From: Rhynchonema sp. JSB1_4 | Taxonomy: Eukaryota > Nematoda > Chromadorea > Monhysterida > Xyalidae | Assembly (NCBI GenBank): GCA_030248065.1 | Contig: JASAMV010007351.1 | Span: 1 to 64,000 of the forward strand | Direction: 5' to 3' | Length of the DNA stretch: 64,000 nt | Notes under the pieces: model-generated | What the model saw: only the letters and a program-made list of their open reading frames with translations | What the model was told of the DNA's origin: nothing | Database searches by the model: none | In this document: piece by piece, positions 21,917-33,067 of the stretch | Position numbering within the stretch: position 1 is the first letter of the stretch | Layout of the letters: each line of letters opens with the position of its first letter | Program-made: the position numbers and the translations under genes

Positions 21917-22356
21917 CAGAGGTGGGAATCGGGCCGGCCCGGCCCGACCGGGCGGGCCGGGCCGGGCCGGGCCGACTTTTCGGAATGTCGGGCCGGGCCG
22001 GGCCGGGGTGGCCGGCCCGAAAAGGCCCGACATCATCGAATTTCAATAAAAAATCGTGATTTTTCAGGCTAAATTTGCCAAAATTTCTCGCGATTCTGCA
22101 AATTAGTACCAACTTCCATGATTATCAGGTATTTTTAAACCAAAAAAACAGTAATTTTTGCACCAAAAAATTGCTTCAAAATATCATCAGAAAAAGTCGG
22201 GCCGAAAAAATCGGGCCGGGCCGGGCCGGGCCGACTTTTTTCCAAGTCGGGCCGGGCCGGGCCGGACTTCCCGGCCCGAACTGTCGGGCCGGGCCGACCC
22301 CCGGACCTCGTCGGGCCGGGCCGGGCCGAGGTAACCCGGCCCGATTCCCACCTCTG
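21917..22356. mobile_element. hAT-type MITE packed with GGGCCGGGCCGG words
   Basis: Inverted ends CAGAGGTGGGAATCGGGCC and GGCCCGATTCCCACCTCTG, with a perfect 8-bp duplication CCTGGAAT. Both arms are dense GGCCGGGCC words around an AT-rich core. A partial relative follows at about 22415-22525, ending CGTTTCCGATCTCTG. Confidence 0.9.
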
Positions 22357-22567
22357 CCTGGAATCAGTAACATAATATCGTTCCTTAACCACTGGGTCCC
22401 GAGTATCGAAGGAGTGCCCCGGGCGGGGCCGGGCCGGGCCGACCTCAAGCCAAAACGGGCCGGGCCGGGCCGACCTGCAGCCCTCTACCGGGCCGGGCCG
22501 GGTAACGGCCCGTTTCCGATCTCTGGTACGTACGGAATCCAACTGACGCGAAACTGCCGTATCCTAG

Positions 22568-25112
22568 TTTCAAGTTTCAAGTTTTATGCATGCTTTCGCA
22601 AAAGCCTAACGGCAGGCTAGGAAGAATTAACAAAATGAGCTAAATATGAGCAAACAAACACGGACAAACAGAACAGGTAGGGCGGGTGTAACGGTAACGT
22701 ATGGTAACACTACTGGACAACATTGACAACAACAACCAACAGCAAAAAATGAATTGAAAAGAATGGAACAAACCGATTTTGAGGTGTCGCAACAGTCAAC
22801 TCAACGCAATGTGGCACCGAAACAACAAGCCAAGGAAACTTTGATAAGTTTGACGAAGTTAATGCTTTTAATTGGTCTGAAAGTGAAAAAGACCAATGTA
22901 GCAGCGATTCAGTAAGGCGTGACCAACGAATGAGTGATAATTAATTAATGGCTGAAGAGAAATTGCAATTCGCCGTCGCGAGCAGTCCCTGGTCACCCAT
23001 CCTAATCCCAAAAAATTCTGGGGTTTTGTCAACAAAAAACTTAAGCCCCGCCCTGAGCTCCCTGACATTTTTGACACCGATGGTGTCCGACACACTGGGG
23101 ACCGTGAAAAGGCAGCCGCTTTCAATAATTATTTTGCATCTGTTTTTAATAAATCCCCTGTATCAGGGGGTACGGCTCCCCGTTGTGTCGGTATCCCGCC
23201 GGTCTCGGACATGGACCCCATCATTTTTTCGCCAGTCACCCTGCTAAATTTTCTCCGCCGCCTTCCTGCCAAGACCAGCTCGGGTCCGGACGGCATTCCT
23301 TCAATTTTTCTCAAAAAATGGCCGTCCCCTTAACTGACCTGCTCTCACAACTTTTCAATCAAATTTACTTTTCTGGTCAGCTTCCGGATGATTTCCGCAC
23401 TGCGGAAATCCATCCACTCCCAAAGCAGGCCTCGGCAGAGACGGTGGAGAAATATCGTCCCATATCCCTCACTTCCGGTGTCTGTAAACTAATGGAAACC
23501 ATTATAAAAACTAAAATTTTGTCTCATCTGGACAAATACAATTTATTATCCAAAGCACAATTTGGGTTCGTGCCCGGCCGTTCAGTAGAAGTTCAGTTGC
23601 TGTTGTGTCTGAAGGATTGGACGGCCGCAATTGAGAGAGGCAATTGTGTTGATATTATCTATTTGGACATTTCTAAAGCATTCGACACAGTTGATCACTC
23701 ATTGCTCTTGTCAAAACTGCAATGCTATGGATTTCCCCCACTTTTGTTACAATGGGTTCGAGTCGGTGGGGCTGTTTCCGGGCTCGCTGGGGTTTCTTCT
23801 GGTGTGGCCCAGGGCAGTGTCATCGGCCCGATCTTGTTTTTGCTCTTTATAAATGATATCGTCAGTGTCGTTGCGGATGGTACTAAATTGTACCTATATG
23901 CTGATGATATTAAAATTTATAGGGAAATCCATAGCATTGCCGATTTGCATCAATTGCAGTCCGACATTCACTCAGTTCAAAGCTGGATGTCTGCTAATGG
24001 CCTTAGGGTCTCAGCCAAAAAATGTGCAATTCTCAGGCTTGGGGTACTCTCCCCCGTGCCGCCAATTTACCTCTTGGATAACTCACCCATTAGCCTCCCC
24101 CCCCTTTGTCCGAGACCTCGGTGTCCTTTTTGATCAGGGCAGCCTAAATTTTGAAGCCCATTCTGCTAAGCTCATCACCGAGGCTAGCAGAATGGCCAGC
24201 ATAATAAGAAGGAACTTCTACACCAGGGACCCCTCCTTTTTACGCAAGCTATATTTGGCTTACGTTCGCCCCATTTTAGAATTTTGCATGTCGGTTTGGT
24301 CTCCACAAGATAAAACCACGTGCAGGAAAGTGGAGGCGGTTCAACGCGGCTTCACCCGTTATCTACCCGGTATGGGTGACCACCCATACCTAAAACGCCT
24401 CTCCCTGCTCCATCTGGAACCCCTGGTGCACCGGCGTGTCATCAATGACTTGGTATTGGTGCACAAAATTATTTCCGGCCTTATACCAGGGGTTGCAAGG
24501 AGCGACTTTTTCACCTCACCCTCCTCCCGTCCTGTCCGTGGCCACTGCCACCAGCTGAGTCGAGTCCGGGGTCCAGGTCGGGCCTTGGAAAGGTTCTGGA
24601 GTCACCGTGTTGTCGATCTGTGGAACGGTCTTCCCGAGTGTGCAGTCGTCTCAAATTCATCCCATCAATTCAAAAAAAGGCTGCGCGCACTTTGTCGCGA
24701 CCGTGTCTGGGACCGTCACGGCAAAGTTTTATTCGTCAATGACGACTAAATGACGAGTAAAAAAATCCTGATCCTAATTGTGTTGAGGTCTCGTACCATG
24801 CTTTAAATTAGGCGTGGACATGAGAAATGTGCACACTGCACAGGTCTTCCTAGCTGGAGCCTGAATCCAAGCCTGGGCCAAAGTTGAACGAAAGAGAAAT
24901 CCATCCACAGTTGGATTCCGTTTATGTGAACTGTTCCACGTGTGAACTCTATCTTCAAGTTTCAAGTTTTATGCATGCTTTCGCAAAAGCCTAACGGCAG
25001 GCTAGGAAGAATTAACAAAATGTGCTAAATATGAGCAAACAAACACGGACAAACAGAACGGGTTGGGCAGGGGTAACGGGAACGTATGGTAACACTACTG
25101 GACAACAGTGAC
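22568..25112 (+). pseudogene. CR1/Jockey-like non-LTR reverse transcriptase, frameshifted, between direct repeats
   Basis: Coding similarity runs from about 22960 to 24749 in three frames. Frame 1 (to about 23331) contains NPKKFW and SSGPDGIPSIFLKKW. Frame 2 (23320-24105) contains KYRPISLTSGVCKLMETII, LDISKAFDTVDH, QGSVIGPILFLLFINDI and the catalytic LYADDIKIY. Frame 3 (24095-24749) contains FVRDLGVLFD, the thumb YVRPILEFCMSVWSPQ and the C-terminal WNGLPE. The two frameshifts (the second in a C-run near 24105) and a missing stretch after LLQWV mean it is dead. A 150-bp sequence (TTTATGCATGCTTTCGCAAAAG...) is repeated at 22570-22730 and 24957-25110 in direct orientation. No endonuclease is visible. 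Confidence 0.85.
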
Positions 25113-25393
25113 AACTCTCTCTCATTGTCTCTCGTTGTTCTCCCCTCCCTCCCCATTCTCTTTCAATTTTTTTGAAAATTGCCAGCCAACAGAGCGGGCC
25201 GGTTACCGTATTGTCGGAAATAGAACCCCCCCATTAATTGAACCCAGTTCTGTGGCTACTTTTGCGGGGCGGGTAGGGTACACGGGTGAAAAAATCCGGG
25301 GCTTTTAAGGTAGGGGGTACGGGGTAGTGTACCTCCTGGAATCTTGGGACTGACCCCAGTGAAACAACAGTGCCTCCAACACTGACCCGGGGC

Positions 25394-25830
25394 ACTACCG
25401 TAAAACCTAAAATACAAGGGGGGGGCTGTATTTTTTCACTGACCCCTTTTAGGGGGGGCTGTATTTTTGGGGGCTCTATTTTTGGGGGGCTGTATTTTTT
25501 CGCTGCCCAAAATCTCAAAAAATGTTCCAAAAAATACCCCTAAAATGGAGTTCTGTCGGGGTGTTACTGGTCATTATTGAGTGTTTTTAGGTGCAGATCT
25601 TCCATAAAAGGCTTACGTCATCACATACTCAACCACAAACGTTGTACATAAGGTGTCTTATACAAGAACTTGACTTTACGACCCCCAAAGCGGGGAATTC
25701 CAAGTTGGGGGGGGGCTGTATTTTTGGGGGGGCTCTATTTTTTCACTGACCCCTTTTAGGGGGGGGGCTGTATTTTTGGGGGGCTCTATTTTGGGGGGGG
25801 GGCTCTATTTTAGGGAATACGGTAATTAGC
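25394..25830. mobile_element. MITE with TACCGTAAAACC ends and GGGGGGCTGTATTTTT words
   Basis: The left end CTACCGTAAAACCTAAAATAC and right end TTTTAGGGAATACGGTA resemble the 21478 element. The interior words are GGGGGGCTCTATTTTT and GGGGGGCTGTATTTTT, the reverse-complement type of AATAGAGCCCCCC. It ends only about 50 bp before the NDUFAF5 start codon. Confidence 0.7.
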
Positions 25831-25882
25831 CAGCCACCACCTTCTAAATCGGGATCGTGTTGGCGTACGACGCCTCACCAGG

Positions 25883-28800
25883 ATGTTACAATCTCAAACG
25901 GTGCTACGGCGGTGTGTCGGCAGCCAACCGTTCGCCACAACTTCTGCTCAGTTTTTCTCCGATTTGGCCAATCCCACGCCGACAAATACTGTATCGTCTC
26001 CGGTCAAATCATTTCAAGTGTTTGATCGTGATCTCAAACGAAGACAACGAGACTGGGCCGCCAAACAACCGCACTTTGATGTTTATCAGTACTTGAAAAA
26101 GGAGGCGGCCTTGCGGTTGGTCTTCGGCCATTGTTGCCTTTTTGTTTGTTGTCATCTGTTGTTTGCACTTGTTCCATTGCAGGGTCGCCGACCGAGTGTA
26201 TGATTGCACGGATTTCTTCGATGTGGCTGTGGATCTTGGTTGTGGTTTTGGATGGATTGCACCGGACGTTTTTAAGGTCAGGGATTAGGGATCGGTGTTT
26301 TCGTTTTCCCTCAGATTTTCACCCAGATGTCACGATTCTGGGCGCGAACAGCACCTCAAATTACAAATTACTGAGTCCATTTAAACTAAGGTACCTAAAA
26401 TGGCAAAAAAACGTTGGAGAACTGAGGTCAACCAACGAAATCATGTTGGTTTCTGCAGTTTGCTTGTTGCTACGGTATATTTTAAGGAAAACGTCGGAAC
26501 GTTGATACAAGTTGACATGAGCGAAGGAATGGTCTCGCGTGCCGCAACATCTAACGAAGTGCCCACTTTGAGGTGAACTGCTCAATATTGACTTTTCGTG
26601 ACACTATTCAATATTGACTTTTCGTTGTCCGGTGTCGGGTTCCAAAAAATCCGACAACTGACCCGACCCCTAAACATTTGGTACCCGAGACCCGTCACCC
26701 GACGTTCAACAAAAACTACCTGCCCCTGTTCTGGCCACCAAATCCACAATGCCGGTAATAGCAATACCAAAATTAGCTGGTTACCTAATTCAGCTCGAGT
26801 TACCCGTTCCTCCGGCTAGGCACCTTGAGCTACCTGACCAACTACCATCACTGCATTTCACCCACAAATAAAATCGTTCAGATTGGTAGCTGACGAAGAG
26901 CGCGTGCCGTTTCGTAGCGACTCGGTCGATTTATTCGTGTCGAGTCTCAGTCTGCATTGGGTCAACAATCTGCCCGCTCTATTTATTCGATGTTTACAAT
27001 CGCTCAAGCCTGATGGTGAGATTTCTGTGTTTTGGGTATGGTGGCGTAAGGTGACGTTTTTTATTTTTCGTGAAAGAAAAATGTTTTCTCATCTGATCTG
27101 CCTGTATACTCTTGGGTAAGGCAAGTGATTTTCTATGAAGCGAAATTCTGCCTGTATTTTAGGTGCCTTTATCGCCACTCTGTTTGCCGGCAACACGCTG
27201 CACGAACTGCGCTGTGCGCTGCAACTCGCTGAAATGGACGTGCTCGGATACAGCAGACAACACGTTTCGCCATTTGTTCTGGTTTGTTCATGAAGTGTTT
27301 CTGCTCGTTTTTGTGTTCATTGAACATTTATTTGGTCAGAAAACTGTCAACAAATATTTTTACTTTCAGCAGTCAGTTTTGTCATGAGAACTTGCATGTT
27401 TTCTGCAGCTCACGTTTTGCTGGGTCCTATCAAAAAGACTGTAGACGGTGGCTGGCTACGGCTATGCTGACAGTGTTCAAACTAAAGTAGTAAAAACCTG
27501 CCGCCAACCACATGGGAGTTCTACATTCGCCTATCAAAAGGCAGATGGTATTGACAATTTCTGAAAAATCGAGATTGTTCACAGCGCCAACCATCGCGGG
27601 GATACCTGCTCTGCCAGGTGAGGGGGATACCTACTGTACCAGGCGAGGGGATACCTACTCTAGTGGGGGTTACCCCAAACCCCCTCCCCCAAGCTTCAGC
27701 ACTGGACGAAATCACGGACAGACGACAACATACAGTCATACCCTAAATGGACGCAGGCAGAGCCACACCAATGTACAACAAAGACCAACCACGGCGTATT
27801 GCGCGCAGTTCTCCATGCGTCATTTTATAAACGATGGGTACAAATCGGTGGTGGATAATTTGCATTCAATTGCAGCCACAAGACCTCGCGTCGTTGATGA
27901 ATCGCGCCGGTTTCGGCATGCTCACTCTGGACACCGACCAGATCACGATCAACTATCCCGACTTGCCGCCGATTCTGTACGATCTGCAGGCGATGGCCGA
28001 GAACAACGCCACGTTCACGCGCGCACACATCATCGGCAAACGTGTGCTCATCGCTGCTGGCGCTATTTACAAGGTGCGCGCACTGTGTACTGTCATAAAG
28101 AACCGTTTTTTTAAAGAAAATTCGTGAAAAAAACAGATTTTTTTTCGAAAAAACGTATTTTTCAAATCTTTTTCGAATACTTCGGAACGTAATTTCGAAA
28201 GAGATAAGAATTTCATTGCAAAATTTGTTCAAAGTGACGAGAGCGTTCGTTGTACACGCTTTTTTGGCCCCTTTCGTGCTGGTTACTTTTCGTGGTCGAG
28301 CCAGTTTTTCACAAATATCGAAAAACTCATCAGTTTTGTATTACAACTTTTGGCAAAATTCGAACAAAGCATCGATATTTTTTCGATTAAAAATCGATAA
28401 AGTGCCCACGGAAAAAATAGATGGAAAAGCATTCAGCCTCGAAAAAAACGGTTTTTTTTTCTGAAAATAAACCGCTCTTTCTGCCGATAAACCGCATTGT
28501 GGATGTTGTTGTTGTTCAAAGATGGCGCAGAATTCAGACAAAACAACTCATTTCAACATTTGAATTCGGCTTATGCTGCAATGGTGCTGGTTACGTCATG
28601 TGTGTGGTTTTTAGAGCGTCATCAGCAAGACTGATCATAGACTGTGTCCATCACCACCTGACCCGTACATTTGACTGTCGGGGTCGGAGCTTGATTTACT
28701 CTGTGTTTATTTCTTTGCTGTAATGCAAAGTGTAGGTAATGCTTGTTGTGTGGCCCACACAAACAAGAATGTTCTTGTGTCGCATCACATGCTCGGTTTG

Positions 28801-29346
28801 GCATGCGCTGTCAGTTTATTGCCTGGCGCGATTTGGCGGTCGATTAAACAGTGCTCTTTCACTCAAACGTCATTTGTTTGTTTGCAAACTGTTGCTGTGA
28901 CCACAATTCATTTGAAGTGTGTGCATCAATGAAAACTGTTGAGGGAAAGAAACTGGTTTTTCGTGCTTATCGCTAGTTGTAATCTTGTTTTCTTATTACA
29001 GCGCGTGTGCTCTTTCAATGACCGCATGTGTGCATCGCGTGAGTACTAAGACTGTGTGAAATAAACTCGCGATTCCACAACAGTAAAAACCACATAATTT
29101 CGCTTTCTAAATAATTGTTCGTTGAATTACAGTTTCTCGCACTCGCACACAATTTACAATTTGCCGTTGTTCATTCAGGAAATGTACGGTGACGCCGAAG
29201 CGAACTCTCTGCCGTGCACTTTCCAACTTGTGAGCGTAATTGGCTGGAAACCGGGACCGAAAATGCCAAAACCTGCCAAGCGCGGCTCGCAAACGGCGTC
29301 GTTCACAGACTTGGGTGTCCTCACTGAATCTAGTCCAAAAAGTTGA
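25883..29346 (+). CDS. NDUFAF5: Arginine hydroxylase / complex I assembly factor NDUFAF5
   Basis: This is a mitochondrial class I methyltransferase-fold protein that hydroxylates an arginine of NDUFS7 during complex I assembly (known for the family). Exons: 25883-26115, 26183-26276, 26487-26572, 26882-27015, 27163-27281, 27876-28073 and 29179-29346. They total 1032 bases, 343 aa, close to the human length. In order: an Arg-rich N-terminus that fits a mitochondrial presequence; FDRDLKRRQRDWAA; VADRVYDCTDF; DLGCGFGWIAP (SAM motif I); QVDMSEGM; VADEERVPFRSDSVDLFVSS; LSLHWVNNLP; LKPDGAFIATLFAGNTLHEL; LMNRAGF with DTDQITINYP; IGWKPGP; ending RGSQTASFTDLG. All junctions have GT/AG in compatible phases. 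QDPR begins 237 bp downstream on the same strand, suggesting an operon. Confidence 0.95.
28085..28500. repeat. Decayed TATACTGTCATAAAGAACC-family MITE in NDUFAF5 intron 6
   Basis: It begins GTACTGTCATAAAGAACCG and carries the same interior as the 38069 and 38476 elements (TTTTTTCGAAAAAAC, GTGACGAGAGCGTTC, GGAAAAGCATTC). The right end is degraded. Confidence 0.7.
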
Positions 29347-29566
29347 TGTTTCACCGTGCTGTACACACTTTTCTATGCGTTTTGACTCATTACTGAAATT
29401 GTGAAAAGAATATTTATTTTGATTTCTGAGAAAAAAATAAACGATTCAAAACCAAACTTGCTCGTGTGTGTGCTGTTTAAACGTTGGTTGAATACCAAAC
29501 CGTCACTTTGTTGGCATTTATCTGTCTGTTGGTTTGACATTTCTTCGCCTAAACAAGTCACATTCC

Positions 29567-29568
29567 AG
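29567..29568 (+). promoter_or_regulatory. Candidate trans-splice acceptor upstream of QDPR
   Basis: CACATTCCAG lies 15 bases before the QDPR ATG and about 220 bases after the NDUFAF5 stop, with an AATAAA-like AAAATAAAC near 29435 between them. This is the arrangement expected for a downstream operon gene in nematodes. The sequence alone cannot prove trans-splicing. Confidence 0.4.
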
Positions 29569-29583
29569 CAGTTCACCTCAGTC

Positions 29584-32471
29584 ATGTCCTCCGGACGCGT
29601 GCTCGTTTACGGCGGTCGCGGCGCGCTCGGTGCTGCCGTCGTGCGACTGTTCAAACAGCGCGCATGGGTGCGTCTATATTTTCATTCTGTTTGTTTGTTT
29701 TTGCATATAGTTGGTTTGATGTTGCCGTTTGGTTTGGTGTGGTTGGTGCCGGATCTAGTCCGTTGTCGCTGCCAACTGACCCCAACGCGGTTGTTATCAT
29801 GCCCATCGTGCCGCGATCGTCTCTAGTTGCGGTCATTCGGTTCGTATTGCGTTTATTTTTCAATTCAGTCAATTCCACTCCCTGGCTTGTATTTATTTTT
29901 GTTTCCGTAAATCCGCACCCGGTTTTGTAATTATGCTTTGCTCCGCATGGTCTTCTTCCGTTATTTTTGAGTCTGTGTCGACGCGATTAACAAACCAACC
30001 AACTCATTCAGTTCGTGTGCTGTGTTGACATGATCGCCAATGACGAGGCCGATTGCAATTGTCTGGTGACCGAGACGACTGATTGGTGCAAACAATCTCA
30101 ACAGGTCCGCTATTTGATGCAAATTGTTATCTGTTTTTTTTAGAAAATCCGTGTCGCCTGTTGAAATTATTCTCGTTTTTTTGTTTAGGTTTGTGAGGCA
30201 GTGGCCAAATGTGCGGGTGGTCAGAAATTCAACGCAGTGCTTTGTGTTGCCGGAGGATTTGCAATGGCGCCATTGGTGTCGGATGGTTTGTGAATGAAGA
30301 ATGATACTGCACGCCAAGTCAATAAAATTTATAGTGAAGCCTGTTTTATGAATGTTTCCCGTCGCGTGTCTCACTTACAGCTCTGTTCGGATCAGTCGTG
30401 GTTTCGAGTCGTTTTGAATGACACTTGCAAAATGCGTGTGAAACTTGATAAACACGCGGTTTAAGTTGAAAATGTCTTTATCTAAGGATCAATAATGTCC
30501 ATGTGATTCTGAGTTAATAGCGCCCGTCTACTCATTCAACATAAACGTAGAAAGAAATCACAACAAGAATACAACTCCCTGATACGCAATCTTTTTCGTC
30601 TTAGATTTCGTGTCGACATGCGACAAAATGTGGAAACAGTCGGTGTGGTCGTCGGTTGTGGCCGCGCAACTCGCAGTCCACCATTTATGTGACGGCGGCC
30701 TGCTGCAATTGACTGGCGCCGTGCCGGCCTTGAAGGGCACACCCGGTTGGTGGGCTGTTGGGGTTCTAACTGGTTTGGAGCAGTACTGTGGCAGGTCTGC
30801 CTGATGAACATCGTTTCAATAAGTCTCAACAGATTCAGGCAGTGGTGTCGTTGAGAAATCGAAATTTTCCCATACCCAGCCCAATTTTCGGGAAATTTCC
30901 CATACATACCCCCAAAAATCACAAATTTCCCATACCAGGGGGGGGGGTTTTCCAAAAACTCAAAAATTTCCCATACCCGAGGGTGGGGGTTTTGAAAAAA
31001 ATGACCCCAAAAATCTTCTAAAAGTGCCAAAATTGGTCTGAAAAGTGCTTAAAACAGAGTTTTCTTGCGGTAGTAAGCGATTTTTGACATTTTTGGACGA
31101 AAAATGGCCAATTTTGGTACTTCTCGGGGTCAAAAAGTCATTTCTTAGGGGTGCTTGTTCCAAAAGTCAAAAATATCCCATACCCCTGGCCGATTTCCCA
31201 TACCCCATACCCGGGGGGTAACCCCCCAACCCCCCCCCCCCCCAACGACACCACTGGATTCAGGACATCATCTTTTGTGCAGCCTACCTTTAGAATTGTG
31301 CCCTGAGTCAACAATATGCTTAATGTGCAAATTAGTTGCGCATAATGTATAGTGTTTCCTTTTTATGCAAGTCAAAGGAAACAAGCTACCCCACGTTATA
31401 ACTCAACTCCAGTTTGGGGTCGAGATTTCAGAACCCAATGAAAGAGATTAAGAATGTGTCCTTGTTAATCCAAGCACGACACTCGGCAGCAAACATGGTG
31501 AAATGTTTCATTGACATGCTGGCAGCGCACACGTGCAAAGCTCACAGCGAGCATGTGAAACATTGTTGTTGTTGTTAGATTCCGCAGGCAAACTTTGACA
31601 CGTTTTTGCCAGCTGCCTGATTGAATCGAAATTGTAATTTCGACCTCAACTAGAAGTTCAGTTATAACACGGGCCCGCGCGTTTCCTTGGACCAAGAAAA
31701 ACAGGAAACACTATATTTATATAGTAAGTTTCTAATTTCATTGCCTCACGCATTTTTACAGACGCAGGGAAGCTCCCGTTCGAACTCGAAGCAGGCAACA
31801 AGCTCAACACACGGTGTGTTGAGCTTGTTGCCCGCTTTGGCTTCGAACGGGAGTTTCCCTGCGTCTGTAAGAATGCGTGAGGCAACGAAATTAGAACCTT
31901 ACTATACCCGCTAAATTTACGTTATTTCTGCGACTTTGTGTGCGTGTTCACAAGATGTTGTAATAATGCAACTGCTTTCGGCTTACTGTAGGGTCTCAAG
32001 ATAAATTCATCATTATTGATTTGCAGCATTGATGGGTTACGGTATGTCAAAGGCAGCAGTGCATCAGTTTGTGGCCAGTTGTGCCGGCAAGGGTAGTGGA
32101 CTGCCAGCCGACACCTGTACATTGGCCATATTGCCGTTAGTTCTTTTGTTATTTTTTTTCGTTTTGGCAACGTTCCAATAAATTAGTTTTTTTGGATCAT
32201 GTTCCCTCCCAGTGTTACGCTTGACACGCCAGCCAATCGTGGCGCGATGCCGAAAGCCGATTATGGCACCTGGACGTCGCTCGATTTTGTTGCTGGGTTT
32301 GTGCGGTGATTCTTCGTCTTCAGTTGTGATTTCTTGTGTTCCAGTTGGTCACTTGTTACTTTTAGCTTGCTGTTCGACTGGGCCACAAAACATGGCGAAC
32401 GCCCAAAAAGTGGAAGTTTGGTGAAATTGGTTACCAAAGGTGGAGAGACGGAGTTGAAAATCGTCGAGTGA
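29584..32471 (+). CDS. QDPR: Dihydropteridine reductase
   Basis: This NADH-dependent short-chain dehydrogenase regenerates tetrahydrobiopterin from quinonoid dihydrobiopterin for aromatic amino acid hydroxylases. Exons: 29584-29667, 30012-30104, 30189-30285, 30605-30745, 32027-32135, 32213-32296 and 32366-32471. Their sum is 714 bases, 237 aa (human 244). Signatures: RVLVYGGRGALGAAVVRLF (Rossmann G.GG..G), CVAGGFA, the helix STCDKMWKQSVWSS, GGLLQLTGA, then MGYGMSKAAVHQ with catalytic Tyr and Lys in Y..SK, LPVTLDTPANR, and the C-terminal GERPKSGSLVKLVT. Junction phases are all compatible. Intron 4 (1.3 kb) carries a MITE at 30840-31256 and a palindrome at 31718-31906. Confidence 0.95.
30840..31256. 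mobile_element. hAT-type MITE with TTTCCCATACCC words in a QDPR intron
   Basis: Inverted ends CAGTGGTGTCGTTG and CAACGACACCACTG, with a perfect 8-bp duplication GATTCAGG on both sides. The arms repeat AATTTCCCATACCC next to poly-G/C runs. A loose copy of the left end lies at about 19086. Confidence 0.9.
31718..31906. repeat. Perfect-arm palindrome in QDPR intron 4
   Basis: Arms of about 90 bp (TATAGTAAGTTTCTAATTTC ... against its reverse complement) meet at CAACACACGGTGTGTTG with no spacer. Only a handful of mismatches. Confidence 0.9.
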
Positions 32472-33053
32472 TGCGTCTTTTGTTGAAATTTTGTTCGATT
32501 TACTGGGCAGGGTGATATGATCTCAAGATGCTGCTACTGTCTTGCTATGATTATTTCAAATGGCATTATAGGCTTGCGTTTCTAGGCATTGCTTCTCATG
32601 AAACGATATTATTCAGTCATGAAGTCCGTTATAATAGAGCTTAGAATGTTCAGAAGTGTTTCATAATTCAGCATTGACGGGTTAGAGATAGACATTGAGA
32701 TATCACAAGTTTAATTTATAGTTTGCATGCATATTCACTTACTATGATTTGCTGATCGATGAATTACTGCTTGATTCCACCAAGATTAGACAATCTATGC
32801 CATATTATTTGTTGCTTGTGCTGTTGTGTCTGGTTCTTTTCAACATTGTGGTGCCTGTCGTATTCCTTGTCGATATTATCAGTGGGCTAATTGTTTTCTT
32901 GGAAAATAGTTGGCATAAAACGGACCAAATTGTAAATCTTGATGAATTCTATCAGTGACTGTTATTCACCACGGAACTGCTTGACTGCAGTGCTATTTTG
33001 TAGTTTTTATCCAATTTGACCTTTCTATTTATTTATTCTTTGCATTCGGTTTT

Positions 33054-33055
33054 AG
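33054..33055 (+). promoter_or_regulatory. Candidate trans-splice acceptor upstream of PTCD3
   Basis: GCATTCGGTTTTAG lies 13 bases before the PTCD3 ATG, in a T-rich stretch about 580 bases after the QDPR stop. It fits either a trans-splice site or the end of a 5'-leader intron. Confidence 0.35.
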
Positions 33056-33067
33056 TTTTGCAACCAA

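Noticed and set aside
22075..22620. Long open frames on both strands in the GGGCCGG region
   Set aside because: They are Arg/Gly/Pro strings produced by the GGCCGG word repeat inside a MITE with exact target duplications.
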